In this document: positions 1 through 12,067 of the stretch, piece by piece | Layout: every line of letters starts with the position of its first letter | Position numbering within the stretch: the stretch's first letter is position 1 | Assembly (NCBI GenBank): GCA_009809945.1 | Contig: WTPW01000350.1 | Span: forward strand, 203,146-267,145 | DNA: 64,000 nucleotides | Source of the DNA: Gigaspora margarita | Lineage: Eukaryota > Glomeromycota > Glomeromycetes > Diversisporales > Gigasporaceae | Reading direction: 5' to 3' | Notes under the pieces: model-generated | The model's database searches: none | Seen by the model: the letters and a program-made list of their open reading frames with translations, nothing else | What the model was told of the DNA's origin: nothing | Program-made: the position numbers and the translations under genes

Positions 1-355
1 TGTATAATAATAATAATAAATAAAAAAATATAAAATTTTATATTAAAATGCGAAACGTTGTGAAAATATGTGAAAACCTGTATAATAATAATAATAAATA
101 AAAAAATATAAAATTTTAAATTAAAATGCGAAACCTTGCAATCATATATGAAATCCTGTAAAACGTTTAAAAATAAGTATAAAGTATAATAGTATTGATT
201 GAATTATTATTCGTGATTTTAATCTGATTACTATCGATTGTTACCGATTATTATTGATTACTAACTTAATCGATAGTCCTCGTCAGGGGGGATTTTAATC
301 GATTACTAGCCAATAACCGATAAAAATCGATAGTAATCCCCTTACAAATTTTGGT
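1..355. repeat. Dispersed AT-rich repeat, first copy, opening with a 78-bp tandem duplication
   Basis: The first 156 bases are two near-identical 78-bp units containing a taataataataaata core and a gcgaaac stretch. The remainder, up to the phrase ending ccccttacaaattttggt, matches 7770-7939 plus 9291-9400. There the same repeat is split by a hAT-like insertion. This copy supplies the uninterrupted version of that target site. No coding potential is seen. Confidence 0.7.
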
Positions 356-486
356 GATGTTTTGACATTTTATATTCTATTTATAAGCATTGTCCTTATG
401 CAATAACTGATTAAAAAGGTGAGCAATAGAAGAAAAATGTTTAATAAATCATTTATAGTATTCAGCAAGGTCTAAAAATAATTATT

Positions 487-720
487 ATCAGCAAATTTAT
501 ATGTATGAAATATTTCAAAAGAAATTACATTATAAAATTTCTTTCAAAATATTTCGAAATTTATTGCAAAATATTTCAAATTTGAAATTTTCAAAATATT
601 TTAAAAAAAATTTTGAAATATTTCACAAACATTTTTGAAATATTTCAAAATAAAAATTTCAAAATATTGATGAAAATATTAAATAATATTCAAAAATACA
701 AAATAATATTAAATAATTTT
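487..720 (+). repeat. Left-end fragment of repeat family X
   Basis: The motif atcagcaaatttatat is followed by degenerate gaaatatttc units. This is the same order seen at the ends of the full family X elements at 27850-29808 and 40457-42616. The fragment breaks off near 720 and has no matching right end nearby. Confidence 0.55.
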
Positions 721-799
721 CAAATAATGTACTGTCATCTATACCAAAATGACCCTATTAATACTTTTTTCCAATAACCTGCTATCTTTTTGAAAAAAA

Positions 800-1080
800 T
801 AATTATATTCCAGATAAATTTGAACCAACCCAGGATCAAATGATCCAATTCTGGGTCATCTGAATCAACCTGAGTTCAAATGATACTATTTCTAGTTTAT
901 TTGAGCTTCAAATAATCATTAACCTGTTCAAATAATATTATTTCGAGTTATTTAAACCCAACTTGAGATTAAATGATCCAAACGGGATTATTTGTGGTTC
1001 AAATATTTCTATTTCTTCAGATTTATTTGACTTAACTTAGGTTCAAATGACCCATTCCAGGTGCATTTAAATTATCGTTG
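800..1080. repeat. Degenerate ~42-bp minisatellite
   Basis: About six diverged units alternate a 'ttcaaatgatcc' phrase with a 'tttcgggttattt'-like phrase. Single units of the same phrase recur near 2835 and 3670 inside the downstream direct repeats, so this looks like a local expansion of part of that larger unit. Confidence 0.5.
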
Positions 1081-1084
1081 CTTT

Positions 1085-4000
1085 TAATAATAAATTTTGA
1101 ATAATATTAATATAATTTGATAAATATAAATATATTTCAAAATTTTGAAATATTTTGAAAACATTTTAAAATAAAATTCAATTAAACAAATAATGAATGA
1201 GACAAAAAGCATAAAAATTTTAATAATAACCCCTTTTTTATTTATATCTAATAATCCATATTAGCATATATATTAATTGAAAAAACTCAATTACATAAAA
1301 ATATAAATTAAAAATCAGGAATGCATTTACTAAACAAAAGAATAATATACAATATACATTTACTATAAATGGTCATTTGGTTTTCAAAACGTCAATTTTT
1401 TTTTTTTTTTATTCTTTGATGAACTCACTAGAGCTTAGCTAGAATATATAAAAGTCATTTATAGCTATCTAGAAACTAGAACTATTATAACTACCAGAAT
1501 TAACATTTTAATATGTAAGTCTAACATTACCCAGTTGCTTCTATAAGTGCTCAGATACATTCTATCTACCAATACTCTAGAGAGATTAGATATCCTAACG
1601 ATAGTACTGCCAAGAATATAGGATTTTGCTCCAAATCCCTTCTACCTAGCATTAATAATGGGTCAAATATTTGATATCCATACTTAACCATACAAGAAAA
1701 AGAGAGTAACAAGAAAACTTAAAGGAAAAGTAAAAAATATAAAAAACTTCAAACCCTATACAAAATACCAAGTAATAACAAAACTAAATAATAAAAGGTG
1801 AGAGGAACGAAGAAAAAATCTATACTAATAACAGAACTAACATACATTTCTAAAAGAAAAAAAGACAAGAAAAGAAAGAAACGAAAAAACAAAAAAAACT
1901 AAATTCTATTCTCAAGAGTTAAAAATTATATAATGCTGTGCAGAGAATGCTCTGCCAAAGTATTATATATATATAAAAGAAAACTATGCCTAAAAGAAAA
2001 TTCTAGAAAGAAATTTTTATTCGATATTTCCTCCAAGGTACTTTGCACATGTCATTTATTGTTTATTTCGCAGAGACTGAAAACTACTTGTAACTTGATT
2101 CAAATTAGATAGGCATATTTCTAATTTGAACAAGATAAATATTGTCAATCTTTTGAAGAGAATAAGCTGATTTTTTTACTTTTTAGCAAAAATTTTAAAA
2201 AAACCAAAGAGAATATCAGGAGTACTAAAACTTGCAAAGAGTATAAGTTTTATGCTTTGTAGAATAATATATTCAACCAAAAGTATATTTTCATCTAGAC
2301 TTTCAACTCTTTGACAAAAAACTTCAGGGTTGTTGCTCTACTACGTTGTCTATAGTAACAAAGTCTTCTGTCTGGAGAGCCAAATCCACAAGGAGAGTTC
2401 TTTTTCATCTCTATTTCAGTCTATCTCACATGCAATCTGAAACTCTGTATTCAAGCCACTTTTGATAATGTTTTTGTTATATACAAATATATAACTATAA
2501 AGTTTTCATAGATCAGTAGTTTGAAGAAGTTTTGGTCCAGAGAATTATTGAAAAGAGTTATAAAACAAGTAGTTGTCAAAACGTCAATTAAAATATTCAC
2601 TAATCTAAATATAGTATAAATAATATTTAATTTAAAATGAAGCTAAAACTTCGCAATCGTCATAAGCTGTTTTATCAATCAATAACTATTTCAAAAGTAT
2701 TTAATAATCTAAATATAAATGTAATTCAAGTAATTTAAATTTAATAACGATAAAATTATCAAATATTTCAAATATATTCGAATTAATTAAAATATATATG
2801 AGAATAATTAATTAATATATATATATATTGATTGATTACCCATATTCAAATAATTATATTCGAAATCATCATGAGTTAAGATAATAAATTTTGAATAATA
2901 TTAACAAAAATTTGCAAATTTAATATATTTTAGTATTTGCGCAATATTTCGAAATATTTTGAAATTATTTAAAAATAAAATTCAATTAGACAAATAATAA
3001 ATAAGACGAAAGTATAAAAATTTAATAATAAAACCTTTTTTATTTACATCTAATAATCCCCCTTAAATATATTAGCATGTGTATTGTTAATTGAAAAAAC
3101 TTGATAACATAAAAATATAAATTAAAAATCAGGAATGCATTTACTAAACAAAAGAATAATGTACAATATGCATTTACTATAAATGATCATTTGTTTTTAA
3201 AGTGGATTAATTTTTGTTAAAATTTAAAAATTTAAATATTAATGTAATTCTAGTAAATTTAGAAGGATGTTGATAAATATCACAGGTTAATATGATTGAC
3301 CAATTAGGTTACAGGATCTTGTATAACAAAAATGAACAAAAATTAGAAAAAATTACAAAAAATTTTAAATATCTTAAAATTTCTTTATGAAACTAGTCTT
3401 GGGCTTCTAATTAAAAGTTTTTAACGCTTAATTTTGCATATATATGCCCTCTAAACCTAACTTTAATACTAGTTCGAACCCTAACTTTAACTAATAATAA
3501 TTTTTTTAAAATATTAACCTGCGATATCGTAACCTATTAAATTTAACAAAATCTATTAAAATAATTTAATTTTTTAATAATGATAAACTATCAAATATTT
3601 CAAATATATTCAAATTATTTAAAATATATCTGAAAATAATTAATTAATATATGTATATTTTGATTGATTACCTAGATTCAAATGATCACATTTTTAGTTT
3701 ATTTGAAATCATCGCAAGTTAAATTAATAAATTTTGAAAAATATTAACAGAATTTGCAAATTTAATATTTAGTATTTGAGCAGCATTTTGAAATATTTCG
3801 AAATTATTTAAAAATAAAATTCAATTAAACAAATATGAATGAGATGAAAGTATAAAAATTTTAATAATGAAACCTTTTTTATTTATATCTAATAATCCTC
3901 TTAAATACATTAGCATGTGTATTGTTAATTGAAAAAACTCTATTACATAAAAATATAAATTAAAAATCAGGAATGCATTTACTAAACAAAAGGATAATGT

Positions 4001-4190
4001 ACAATAAGCATTTACTATAAATGGTCATTTGTTTTCAAAGTGGATTAATCTCTGAATATAGTATAAATAATATTTAATTTAAAAATAGAACTAAAACCTT
4101 TAAAGCAATTGTTGTGAATAGTTTTATTATCAAGAGTGTAAAGTATTTAAAAATCTAAATATAAATGTAATTCTAATAATTTTAAAATAA
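1085..4190 (+). repeat. Three direct copies of a satellite-like unit
   Basis: Copies of one AT-rich segment lie at about 1085-1383, 2880-3190 and 3722-4030. Each ends in a nearly invariant run: aatgcatttactaaacaaa, then a gtacaat phrase, then catttactataaatg. Flanking parts (about 2600-2880, 3530-3720 and 4045-4190) also align, so the true unit is roughly 0.85 kb repeated in tandem. The first copy is interrupted by a retroposed insert at 1398-2575. No gene is supported inside the units. Confidence 0.75.
1398..2575 (-). mobile_element. Retroposed sequence with poly(A) tail (minus strand), possibly a processed mRNA copy
   Basis: The insert is flanked by a 14-bp direct repeat, tcaaaacgtcaatt, at 1384-1397 and 2576-2589. 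It begins on the plus strand with a T run, as expected for a poly(A)-tailed transcript inserted on the minus strand. The same site without the insert is visible in the third copy of the surrounding direct repeat near 4020. Part of the minus strand around 2410-2190 reads as short plausible peptide segments with stops between them. No family was recognised and no tRNA-like head was found, so a decayed mRNA retrocopy or an unknown LINE tail are both possible. Confidence 0.65.
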
Positions 4191-4539
4191 TTTATTTTTT
4201 AATTAAAATAAAATTATTAAATTAAAATATATCATATATGTATATATTTTTTTTTGATTTTTTTGATTGATTGCTTTAGATGAATATTTTTAAATAGTAA
4301 AAAAATTTTTTAATGAATATGTGAAAAAAATTTGATTATATTAGAAATTTTTTGATATTAATTGAAAATATTTAAATATGGATGATATTTTGTATTCTCA
4401 CTTTTCGTTGTCATTTCTATCCATTTTCCTTTAAATATTCTATACTTCACTTATTTCGTACATTATTTTTACCTTTAAATATTTTTAAACATTTCAAATT
4501 ATCTTTTTATTTTTAAAACATTTGAACTAATTTGAACCT

Positions 4540-4660
4540 TTCTCTATCTTTCTCTTTATCTTTCTCTATTTTTCTCTCTCTTTATCTCTCTCTCTCTATT
4601 TCTTACTCTTTTTTTTTTCTCTATCTTTTTCTCTCGATCTATCTCTCACTAATCTAAAAA
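4540..4660. repeat. Pyrimidine (CT) microsatellite
   Basis: Irregular (tctctt)n tract directly upstream of the coiled-coil gene relic at 4721. Pyrimidine tracts are common near fungal transcription starts, so this may be leftover promoter sequence. Confidence 0.5.
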
Positions 4661-4720
4661 TTACAAGCTTTCATATACTTTCACAAATTTTAAATCTCTC
4701 CAATACACTTTGCAAACACA

Positions 4721-5155
4721 ATGTCCACTAAATTTTCAAAACAAGCCAAAAGAGTTGCAAATAATTGAGCTATCTTTGCTAGAATTATTGCTAGTACTAC
4801 TATAAGTACGAGTAGGAAAACTAAAAGATCTGCTAAGCATTCTGTCAAACCAAGTAGATTGTCTAATATTCAAGTTAGTTAGAAATATCCCAAAGGTATT
4901 TAAATTTATAATATTGTTCTTATTTCATTAAAATTTACTATTTATAATTTTTAATTGAATTTTTTATTTAAAATTTTTTTAAGAATATGCATCTAATAAT
5001 GAATTAGCAGCAATAATAGATAAGCTTAATGAGCTATCCAAAAAAATGAATCAAATTGAAAGGCATTTATCTGAAATGGATGATAGGATTTTGAAAAGTT
5101 TCGACTTAGCTCATGAAAGCAATTTTATAAGTGTAATTTTTATTTTTATATCTTA
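4721..5155 (+). pseudogene. Two-exon coiled-coil protein gene relic
   Basis: Exon 1 runs 4721-4895 from an ATG and encodes a basic Ser/Thr/Lys-rich N-terminus beginning MSTKFSKQAKRVANN. Intron 4896-4983 has a GT donor (gtattt), a T-rich end and an AG acceptor. Joining it restores one frame into exon 2, which starts EYASNNELAAIIDKLNELSK and is an amphipathic heptad-like helix ending in a stop after ISVIFIFIS. Exon 1 carries two in-frame stops. A TGA stands where CGA or AGA would be read and a TAG where CAG would be read, as expected from C-to-T or single transition decay. No family or function is recognised. The exact splice fit says it was a real gene, probably now inactive. Confidence 0.6.
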
Positions 5156-5489
5156 ATACTTTAATTAATTTAATTAAGAGATTTTCTTCAAATCAGCCTG
5201 GATGATTTTATTAAAAATTATCCTATAATACTATATATAATATAATATTTAATAAAATATGTAATATTAATTAAAAATTATAAAATATAATATATAATAA
5301 TAATAAATAAATAAATATAAAATTTTATATTAAATTGCAAAAACTTGCGAAATAATGTAAAAATCAGTAAAAAAGCATAATTATATAAATATATATATTG
5401 TTTAAAATTTTTAAAAATTTGCGAAAATATGCAAAATATTATGAAAATATGCAAAATATTGCGAAATATTGCTAGTTTTTACAATTTGT

Positions 5490-5705
5490 TCATTGTTTTA
5501 CACATAATTACATTTTGCTATATTTAGAATTTACTATGCTGTAAATGTTCGTAATTATTATACCTTGTAATACTCTGAAGTTACTATAGCGTAAACTTAT
5601 GTAATTATTACCACTGCGTAATATTCTGAACTAATTATAAGTTTTTCGTAAGTTTACGCCTGTATAAAAACTTGCAGAGATTTATGCATATTTTTTTTGC
5701 TAATA
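5490..5705 (+). repeat. Right-end fragment of repeat family X, partner of 42417-42616
   Basis: A chain of phrases such as gtaaatgttcgtaattatta, gcgtaat and aagtttacgcctg, ending in an acgcatattttttttgct-like terminus, matches the right end of the family X element at 40457-42616. It lacks the final gatg of that element. Confidence 0.6.
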
Positions 5706-5725
5706 TAAATGCTATAAAAAAAGGT

Positions 5726-5850
5726 GAATATTTAAGTTTTTGCTATAGCGAATTTAGCCCCTGAAAAATTATTAATGATTAATTTTTGTTAGTAATACAA
5801 TAACATTCTTCTATGGTAAACTATAGCAAAACTTAAATATTTGCTTTTAG
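5726..5850. repeat. Small imperfect inverted repeat
   Basis: Arms built on gaatatttaagtttttgcta and its complement near 5820-5850 enclose an AT-rich loop. No target duplication could be fixed, so it is listed only as a hairpin. Confidence 0.45.
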
Positions 5851-6329
5851 ATATTTTTGTATCACTTATTTGTACACAAAAATAAATAATCGTGATGTAC
5901 ATAGTTTTACACAAAAATTGATATATGATTATTTAGATGATGTTTATTGGCTAATAAGATTTGATGTACATAAGGTTATACAAAAGTGATATGCAAAAAA
6001 AATTGCCATAAATATTATTAGCTTTTAAAGTTTGGGAAGCCTTTAAGTATTCCGTACTATATCATCATTAGTGCTGCCATTTATTGTTGTTTCTTTGCAT
6101 TTTTGGTCATTATGAAATATTTTAAATAGCTATATATTGATTTATAATGCATAATCATTTATATCGATTAAAATTAAATATTATATACCGATTAACTTGT
6201 TATAAATTGATATATATCTATAATCAATAATATTGTAATTAAAATATAAATCGTTATATATCTGTTAATCGATTATTATCATATTTATTAGTATATACAA
6301 GTTAATTTTAAATTCTGTGCTTTTAGCAC

Positions 6330-7870
6330 ATAGTTCAAAATGTTTTGAACTATTTTAAAAATATTTTAAAATATTTTAGAACTGAGAAACCAAGCTGGAT
6401 CAGTAGATCTGTAACCTGGATCATACTAAGCATGTATTGGATTATATTTTTGAAATATTTCAAAATTTTGTATAATATATCGAAATTAATTTAAAATTTT
6501 GTATTACACAATCAGATTAGATTTTTTGATTATAAATTAGATCATCTATATTGTTTTTTTTCGTTTTGTTTTGTTTTTTTATTTTTGGTTTGTTTTTTTT
6601 TTGTTTTCATTTTGTTTTTTGTTTTCATTTTGGTTTTTTTTTATTTATTTTTNTAATTTTTTTATTTTATTTGGCACTTTACAAGAACACTAGCCCTTTA
6701 AAAGAAAACCAACAACTTTTTAGAACTATACAAGTATACCAATATGACTTCACAAGCCAACTCAAACTTCTGATATTTTGCAAAAACTCTTTTGAATCTT
6801 CAAGAATGCTTCTTTAGGGAAATGATTTAGTTAGAACAAGTTTTGCAAGTTTTCACAAGATTTGCTTATTTATTTTCTCGTTTGATACTTTTTGTTTTTG
6901 TTTTTTTTTTTTTAAATAATTTATTTTATTTTGGTACTTTGTGAGAACACACTTTTTTAAAGAAATAATTTAGTTAGGCACAAGTTTTTACAAGTTTTCG
7001 CAAGTTTTTGCAAGTTAACCAAGCATTTTACAAAACACAACTAGGTTTCAGCAATTTTAAATTTGAACTCTTACTTTGAGAAATAGAGATTTGGGGCTTC
7101 GTTTATTTTTTTTATTATGTTTGCTTATATATTTTGTTTTTTAGTTTTTTTTTTTTTACTTATTTTTTTACTTTTATTTTATTTTATTTATTCTAACTTT
7201 CTTTAGAACTTTGCAAAAAACAACCTGACTTTCTGACACTTTACAAGAACACCAACTCTAACTTCTCTGCCACTTTGCAAGAACATACTAGATTTTCTAA
7301 CAATTTGCAAAAACTCTAACATTTCTGAAAAATAGTTTTTTTTTTACTTCTCAACTATTTTTAGGCAATAGTGAATATAAGTAAAGAGAAATAATAGCTA
7401 ACTGCAGAATGAGAAAAATAAGTATATAGAGCTAGTATTACGCGAAAAATTGTGAAAGTAGTTTAAAATATTACTATTTTTTCATTTTCATTTTTTTTGT
7501 TATTTTTTTACTTTTCTACTATTTTTAATAAGTAGCGAATATAAGCAAGTATAATCATTAAAACAAAAAAAAAGAAATAATAGCTAATTGCAGAGTAAGG
7601 AAAATAAGTATTTAAAGCTAGTATTATGCAACAAAGTACGAAAATAGTTTAAAATATTACTATTTTTTCATTTTCAATTTTTTTCAGTTTCAGTTTTTTT
7701 GGTTTTATTTTTTTTGTTATAAAAAATATATAAATATATAATAAATAAAATATATTTAATTTAAAAAATAATGTATAATAATAATAATAAATAAATAAAT
7801 ATAAAATTTTATATTAAATTGTGAAACTTTGCAAAAACATGTAAAAATATTTAAAACATTTAAAAATAAG
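6330..7870 (+). repeat. Internal part of repeat family X, T-rich and non-coding
   Basis: The order of phrases is the same as at 28050-29440 and 40840-42360. It starts with aagctggatcagtagatctg and a cagattagat phrase. Long T-rich tracts follow, with repeated 'acactttgcaagaaaac'-type units, and then a taataataataaata tail. The open frame at 6551-6817 is a poly-Phe translation of the T tract and is not considered a gene. One unresolved base (n) is at 6653. Confidence 0.65.
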
Positions 7871-7939
7871 TATATAGTATAATAGTATTAATTAGAATTA
7901 TTATTCGTGATTTTTAATCTGATTACTATCAATTATTAC

Positions 7940-9282
7940 TAGGCCTCCGCATGGGCCGAGTAGGGCTAGGGTAGCACTAATACCCTAGCCCTACCCTTTT
8001 ATGTAAGGGCTCGCCTTCTGAGTCCTTACCCTTGCCCTAGGGCTCAAAATATGATACCCTACCCGGCCCCATAGTGCCCTACAGGTACCTGAGAGTACCC
8101 TTGGGCTTAGATAGTAATATGTGCGCATTTACTGATATATTGATATACAGTAGATTAAATTCAATAACACATCACGTATCACTACCAAATTAAGGGTAGG
8201 GTGAACATAGATCATTTTTAATAATGATCATGTTGTAATCATATGAAATCAGGTGATCGACCAATCAGAGTTGTAAACAACAACAATTCAACCAATCAGA
8301 ATTAGCGATTTTTGTGTGATCTAAGGAAATTTGGGGTCACCTAAGTTTTTTTTACCAATATACAAAGGTAGATTTTTTTAAATGTTATAGGGTTTAAAAT
8401 TTTACTATAACAAATAGGAGACTTCAAATTATATACCACAAAATTTTGGGAAATACTGGCTATAATCTTGAAAAGTTTTATTAGAAGCATATTTTTGCTT
8501 TCTATATAAAATTTTTTTGTACCCCGTAAATCATATGAAAATTGATTTACGTTCACCCTACCCTTAATTAAAACTGATAGCGATATATATCAATATCAAT
8601 TATAATCAATTTCGATCACACATCATATATCACTACCAATTAATTAAAACTGATATCGATATATATCGATATCGTATATTATAATCAATTTCGATCATAT
8701 GCGGTTTACAAAATTATAAAATAATGTTATAAAACTAAAAAAAAATTATATACTAGCAAACGTTTCAATTTTATTGCTTTATTAATGGTTGACTGGTTTG
8801 ATTTTATATGTATAGGGTAAGTTTGCTATTATAATCAAAAGGTAAAAAAGTAAAAAGTCAATACGATAATGAAAAGATATTTATAGTAGAAAAAAAAACT
8901 TACAATAAAGTCAAAAAACAAGACACGTATTAACAGGCAATTTATTTATTTGTTGTTTTTTTTTAATAAAAAAAAAAAAAAAAAAAAAAAATTTATTATT
9001 CGATATGTAAGCGTGAAAAAAATCCAGATGTTTGATATATAGTTATGTAAGATAATTAGTTGTGCAACATATTAATGAGCTACCCTAGGGTACTTGGGGT
9101 ACACGGGTACTTAGGGTACACAGGCTAGGTAGTAGCAATACCCAAGCCCTACCCATGTAATCTAGGGGCTTATATTTTTAACCCTGCCCTGCCCTAGGGC
9201 CTGTAATTTGTTGCCCAAGCCCGGCCCTCATGTTACTACTCTTAGGGTACCCGTGGGTAGCCCTGGCCCATGCGGAGGCCTA
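7940..9282. mobile_element. Non-autonomous hAT-like element, GC-rich ends
   Basis: Terminal inverted repeats begin TAGGCCTCCGCATGGGCC and are flanked by the 8-bp duplication attattac at 7932-7939 and 9283-9290. Subterminal regions are full of 'accctag/ctagggta' units, a sharp GC contrast to the surroundings. The interior has no transposase. It holds a TTAA-flanked element (8194-8563), cgatatatatc-type simple sequence and an A run near 8971-8990. An 8-bp duplication and TAG-type ends are the hAT pattern. Confidence 0.85.
8194..8563. mobile_element. piggyBac-like MITE (TTAA target), copy 1
   Basis: A 370-bp element lies between TTAA at 8190-8193 and TTAA at 8564-8567. Its inverted ends are GGGTAGGGTGAAC and the complement. 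It is nested in the hAT-like element 7940-9282. The same sequence occurs inverted at 36992-37538, also between TTAA sites. The 71-residue minus-strand open frame at 8341-8556 lies inside the element and is not supported as a gene. Confidence 0.8.
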
Positions 9283-9399
9283 ATTATTACTGATTATTAT
9301 CGATTACTATCTTAATCAATAGTCCTCATTAGGGAGATTTTAATTAATTACTATCCAATACTAATAAAAATTAATAGTAATCCCCGTACAAATTTTGGT

Positions 9400-9955
9400 A
9401 ATAGTAGTGTCATCACTTCTTGGTATAGTTGCTTGTTGGTACTATTGCTTTTTGGAAATATTGGTTGTATTATTATAGTATTATTTACTAAGGTTGGTAC
9501 TTTGGTCTTTCTTCTTATTAGTGCTATTACATTGTCATTATTTACTAGTATTAGTATTTTGGTTTTTTTTTTTGTTTGGTTATCATTCTCTGGTGCTATT
9601 ATATTATTGTTTGCTAGTGCTTTGGTTCTTTTGCTAATTGCCTTCAGTTAATAGTGCTTTTTGGTCATCACTAGTATTGTCATTATTGGTGCTTTTTGGT
9701 TTATAGCATATTTTCTTGTAAACCAGGATTTTGTTTTTCTTTTGCTAGTGCTGTTCTGTAATTTGTCAGTATCATTTTTAATATCTTTGTTTTTATTGAT
9801 TTGTTTTCGATATTTTGTGAATAGTTTGTCTTCATGTTTTTGTATGTACTTTATTCTTTGCTTAGTAGGTGCTTCACTTTATTATTTGATGGTTGCTTAG
9901 TTTTTGGTCTTGTCATTTGAAATCATTGTATAATAGTATCGTCACTTGAAAATTA
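9400..9955. repeat. Low-complexity T/G-rich stretch
   Basis: Degenerate units around 'ttgctagtgctttggt' and 'tggtactattg' run through this stretch. Two open frames (9433-9651 and 9661-9900) translate to almost pure Leu/Val/Ile/Phe/Ser. They are explained by base composition, so no gene is called. A related GTTGGTGTCGTT tract lies at 41270-41360. Confidence 0.5.
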
Positions 9956-9961
9956 TCATAT

Positions 9962-10211
9962 GGGGAGCCCATAGCAAAAGGATACTTCGGGTTAGCCAAT
10001 CAAAATTTGAGATTTTAAAGAATAACCAAATAATAAATGAATAATTTTATAAAAACAACTTTTAATAATAAAATTTATTAATAAAAAAGTATGTAATTTC
10101 GCATTATTATTTTGATACCATTATATAGATGATAATCACATACCAATTTTGGACATGATTTTCTCAAAATTATGTGATTGTCCTGAAGCATCCTTTTGCT
10201 GCGAGCACCCC
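9962..10211. mobile_element. 250-bp MITE with ~40-bp imperfect inverted ends
   Basis: The left end reads ggggagcccatagcaaaagg. The complement of the right end reads ggggtgctcgcagcaaaagg. Both flanks have an atat sequence, but the target duplication cannot be fixed because the flank is itself palindromic. The superfamily is undetermined. Confidence 0.7.
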
Positions 10212-10345
10212 ATATGTTGATTATATAGATACTTTGCTTTACTTTATCTGATATGTTTATATAGTTCTTTTTTTTTATTGATTTGCTAATGCTTTTGGGT
10301 ATGGCAATGCTTAGTAATTAATTACAAGTTTGTTAGTATTAGATT

Positions 10346-10973
10346 TTTTTTCATTTTACAATCTTACACTATCTTTATTAGATATTTAAGTACAATTACA
10401 GAAATATGTTTTAATTCTAATAGTATGCTATTATCCAGTATTCTACTAATGCCCAGATATAGTTGTTGTACTGAGTCTTATTCTTTCTAGCAATCTCTGC
10501 CAAATCTCATAGTTGTAAGCTTGTTAGTTCAGATCGCAGTTCAGACACACCGCTATGAGTTCTTGAAGTATCTTTTTAGACTTAGACCTCTCAATACGTC
10601 TCGTAACTTCAGTTATTCAAATCAGTATTCTGACTAAGGACAAACCCAGGGTTTTGATCCTGACTACTTGTAGTATTACTTCACAAAGTCCGTTATTCGG
10701 CGGTATGACCATACATAGACGAGAGTACAACTAGCTATATATGCACTTTTGGTACTTATTTTTAGTAGTCTGCCTGAAGGTTCCACACTAGCTACTATAC
10801 CTGCAATCCACTACAGAAATCGCCTATTCAAAACTCTCTAATCTATGCTAACATCTCCTAATATAGTAGGCCCACAATATAGAATCACGATTTCGCCGCT
10901 ACTGAAAATTGAACTAGCAACCTTTCAATTTGCATCCTCGGAGCATAACTGCTATGCTATTGACCTGGAGGAT
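10346..10973 (-). mobile_element. tRNA-derived SINE, short form (head type 1)
   Basis: It is flanked by a perfect 17-bp duplication, tttgttagtattagatt, at 10329-10345 and 10974-10990. The plus strand has a T run at the left, so the tail is poly(A) on the minus strand. The minus-strand head carries an A-box-like tagcatagcag and a B-box-like ggttgctagttcaa. The body contains gcaggtatagtagctagtgt and ctagttgtactctcgtct. Body and head match the copy split at 49929-54387. The length without tail is about 620 bp. Confidence 0.85.
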
Positions 10974-11293
10974 TTTGTTAGTATTAGATTAAATTAGGAA
11001 CTTTCAATATTTTTATAATGATTAATTTAAAGCTAGTATATTAGATTAGTAATAGGATCATGATAGGTTTAGGATATGATTAGAGCCATATCATTAATCA
11101 CTTGATTTTTTTATTAGAGGCCTACCTCCCTCTAGTGTTCCGCACGGATCGGATCAGACGGATATTTTGAAAGATCTGGATCTGATCCGAAAACTGGATC
11201 GGATCCATGTTCAGATCCGAATTCAAAGCCAAAGATCCAGATCCAGATCTGGATCTGATATAGTTACACAACTAACACGGTTAATATTATGAC

Positions 11294-11521
11294 CAGTGTT
11301 TAAAATTCAAATTTGGTTTTATGTTCTCAAAAAGAACATTTTTAATTTCTTAATGTTCTCAGTAAAATTTTAATGTTCTTTATATAGAAAATTAAAATTT
11401 GTTTAATATTAAAAGAATTTTTTGAATGTTCTCAAATAGTGAACATATTTTAATACTTTATGTTCTCAAAAATTGTTTAATGTTCTTTGAGAACACTGAG
11501 AACATTGAATTTTAAACACTG
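11294..11521. mobile_element. 228-bp hAT-like MITE nested in the GATCCG element
   Basis: The ends CAGTGTTTAAAATTCAA and complement are flanked by attatgac at 11286-11293 and 11522-11529. The inside repeats 'atgttctca' in both orientations. Confidence 0.9.
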
Positions 11522-11854
11522 ATTATGACCCATTTAAGATCTATTAAGGGTAAACACATGCGGTCATTCACAGGAGGTATTTATCGTAAATAATTATTTA
11601 ATCCATGAGTATAAAAATATTGAAATTAAATAATTTTACAAAAATACTTCATTACCGCTATACAATCCAATTCATCCACGTTATAAAGGTCATCATAACA
11701 AATCAAGATTATAAATACTTATTTGTTATTATAATACATAAAATTATTTCATTCGCATTAATTTAATTGCTAAGTATCATATATAAAATTAAAGTCAGTA
11801 AAGCAAGCTCNCATATCAAATTCATAAGATTTATCATTACGTTTTATACTGATT

Positions 11855-12067
11855 TGAAAATTAGTAGAACACTTGAAAAATTTTCTCGTTTTTGAAACCT
11901 TTCGGTTTCGTCTTATGAATCATCTAACTCTTCAGAAATTGCATCACTATTATCGGACCGAAGTTCCGAAGACTGTGTCATGGTTTTCAAAGAGTTAGAT
12001 GATTCATAAGACGAAACTGAAAGGTTTCAAAAACAAGAAAATTTTTCAAGTGTCCCACTAATTTTCA
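11855..12067. repeat. 77-bp-arm hairpin inside the GATCCG hAT element
   Basis: Arms at 11855-11931 and 11991-12067 are almost perfectly complementary, including cgtcttatgaatcatctaac. They enclose a 59-bp loop that is unusually GC-balanced (ttatcggaccgaagttccga). Weaker complementarity extends outward. No target duplication was found, so it may be an internal duplication rather than a separate insertion. Confidence 0.8.

Larger units (their letters stand above)
7770..9400 (+). repeat. Dispersed AT-rich repeat, second copy, split by a hAT-like element
   Basis: 7770-7939 and 9291-9400 together align with 1-355. The break falls exactly at the 8-bp duplication of the element at 7940-9282, so the first copy is the empty-site control. 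Confidence 0.75.

Noticed and set aside
6551-6817. Hydrophobic 88-residue open frame
   Set aside because: Translation of T-rich tracts in repeat family X; the same tracts recur in other copies and contain an n.
9433-9900. Two hydrophobic frames resembling a membrane protein
   Set aside because: Low-complexity T/G-rich repeat; residues are those expected from composition, and there is no splice or start context.
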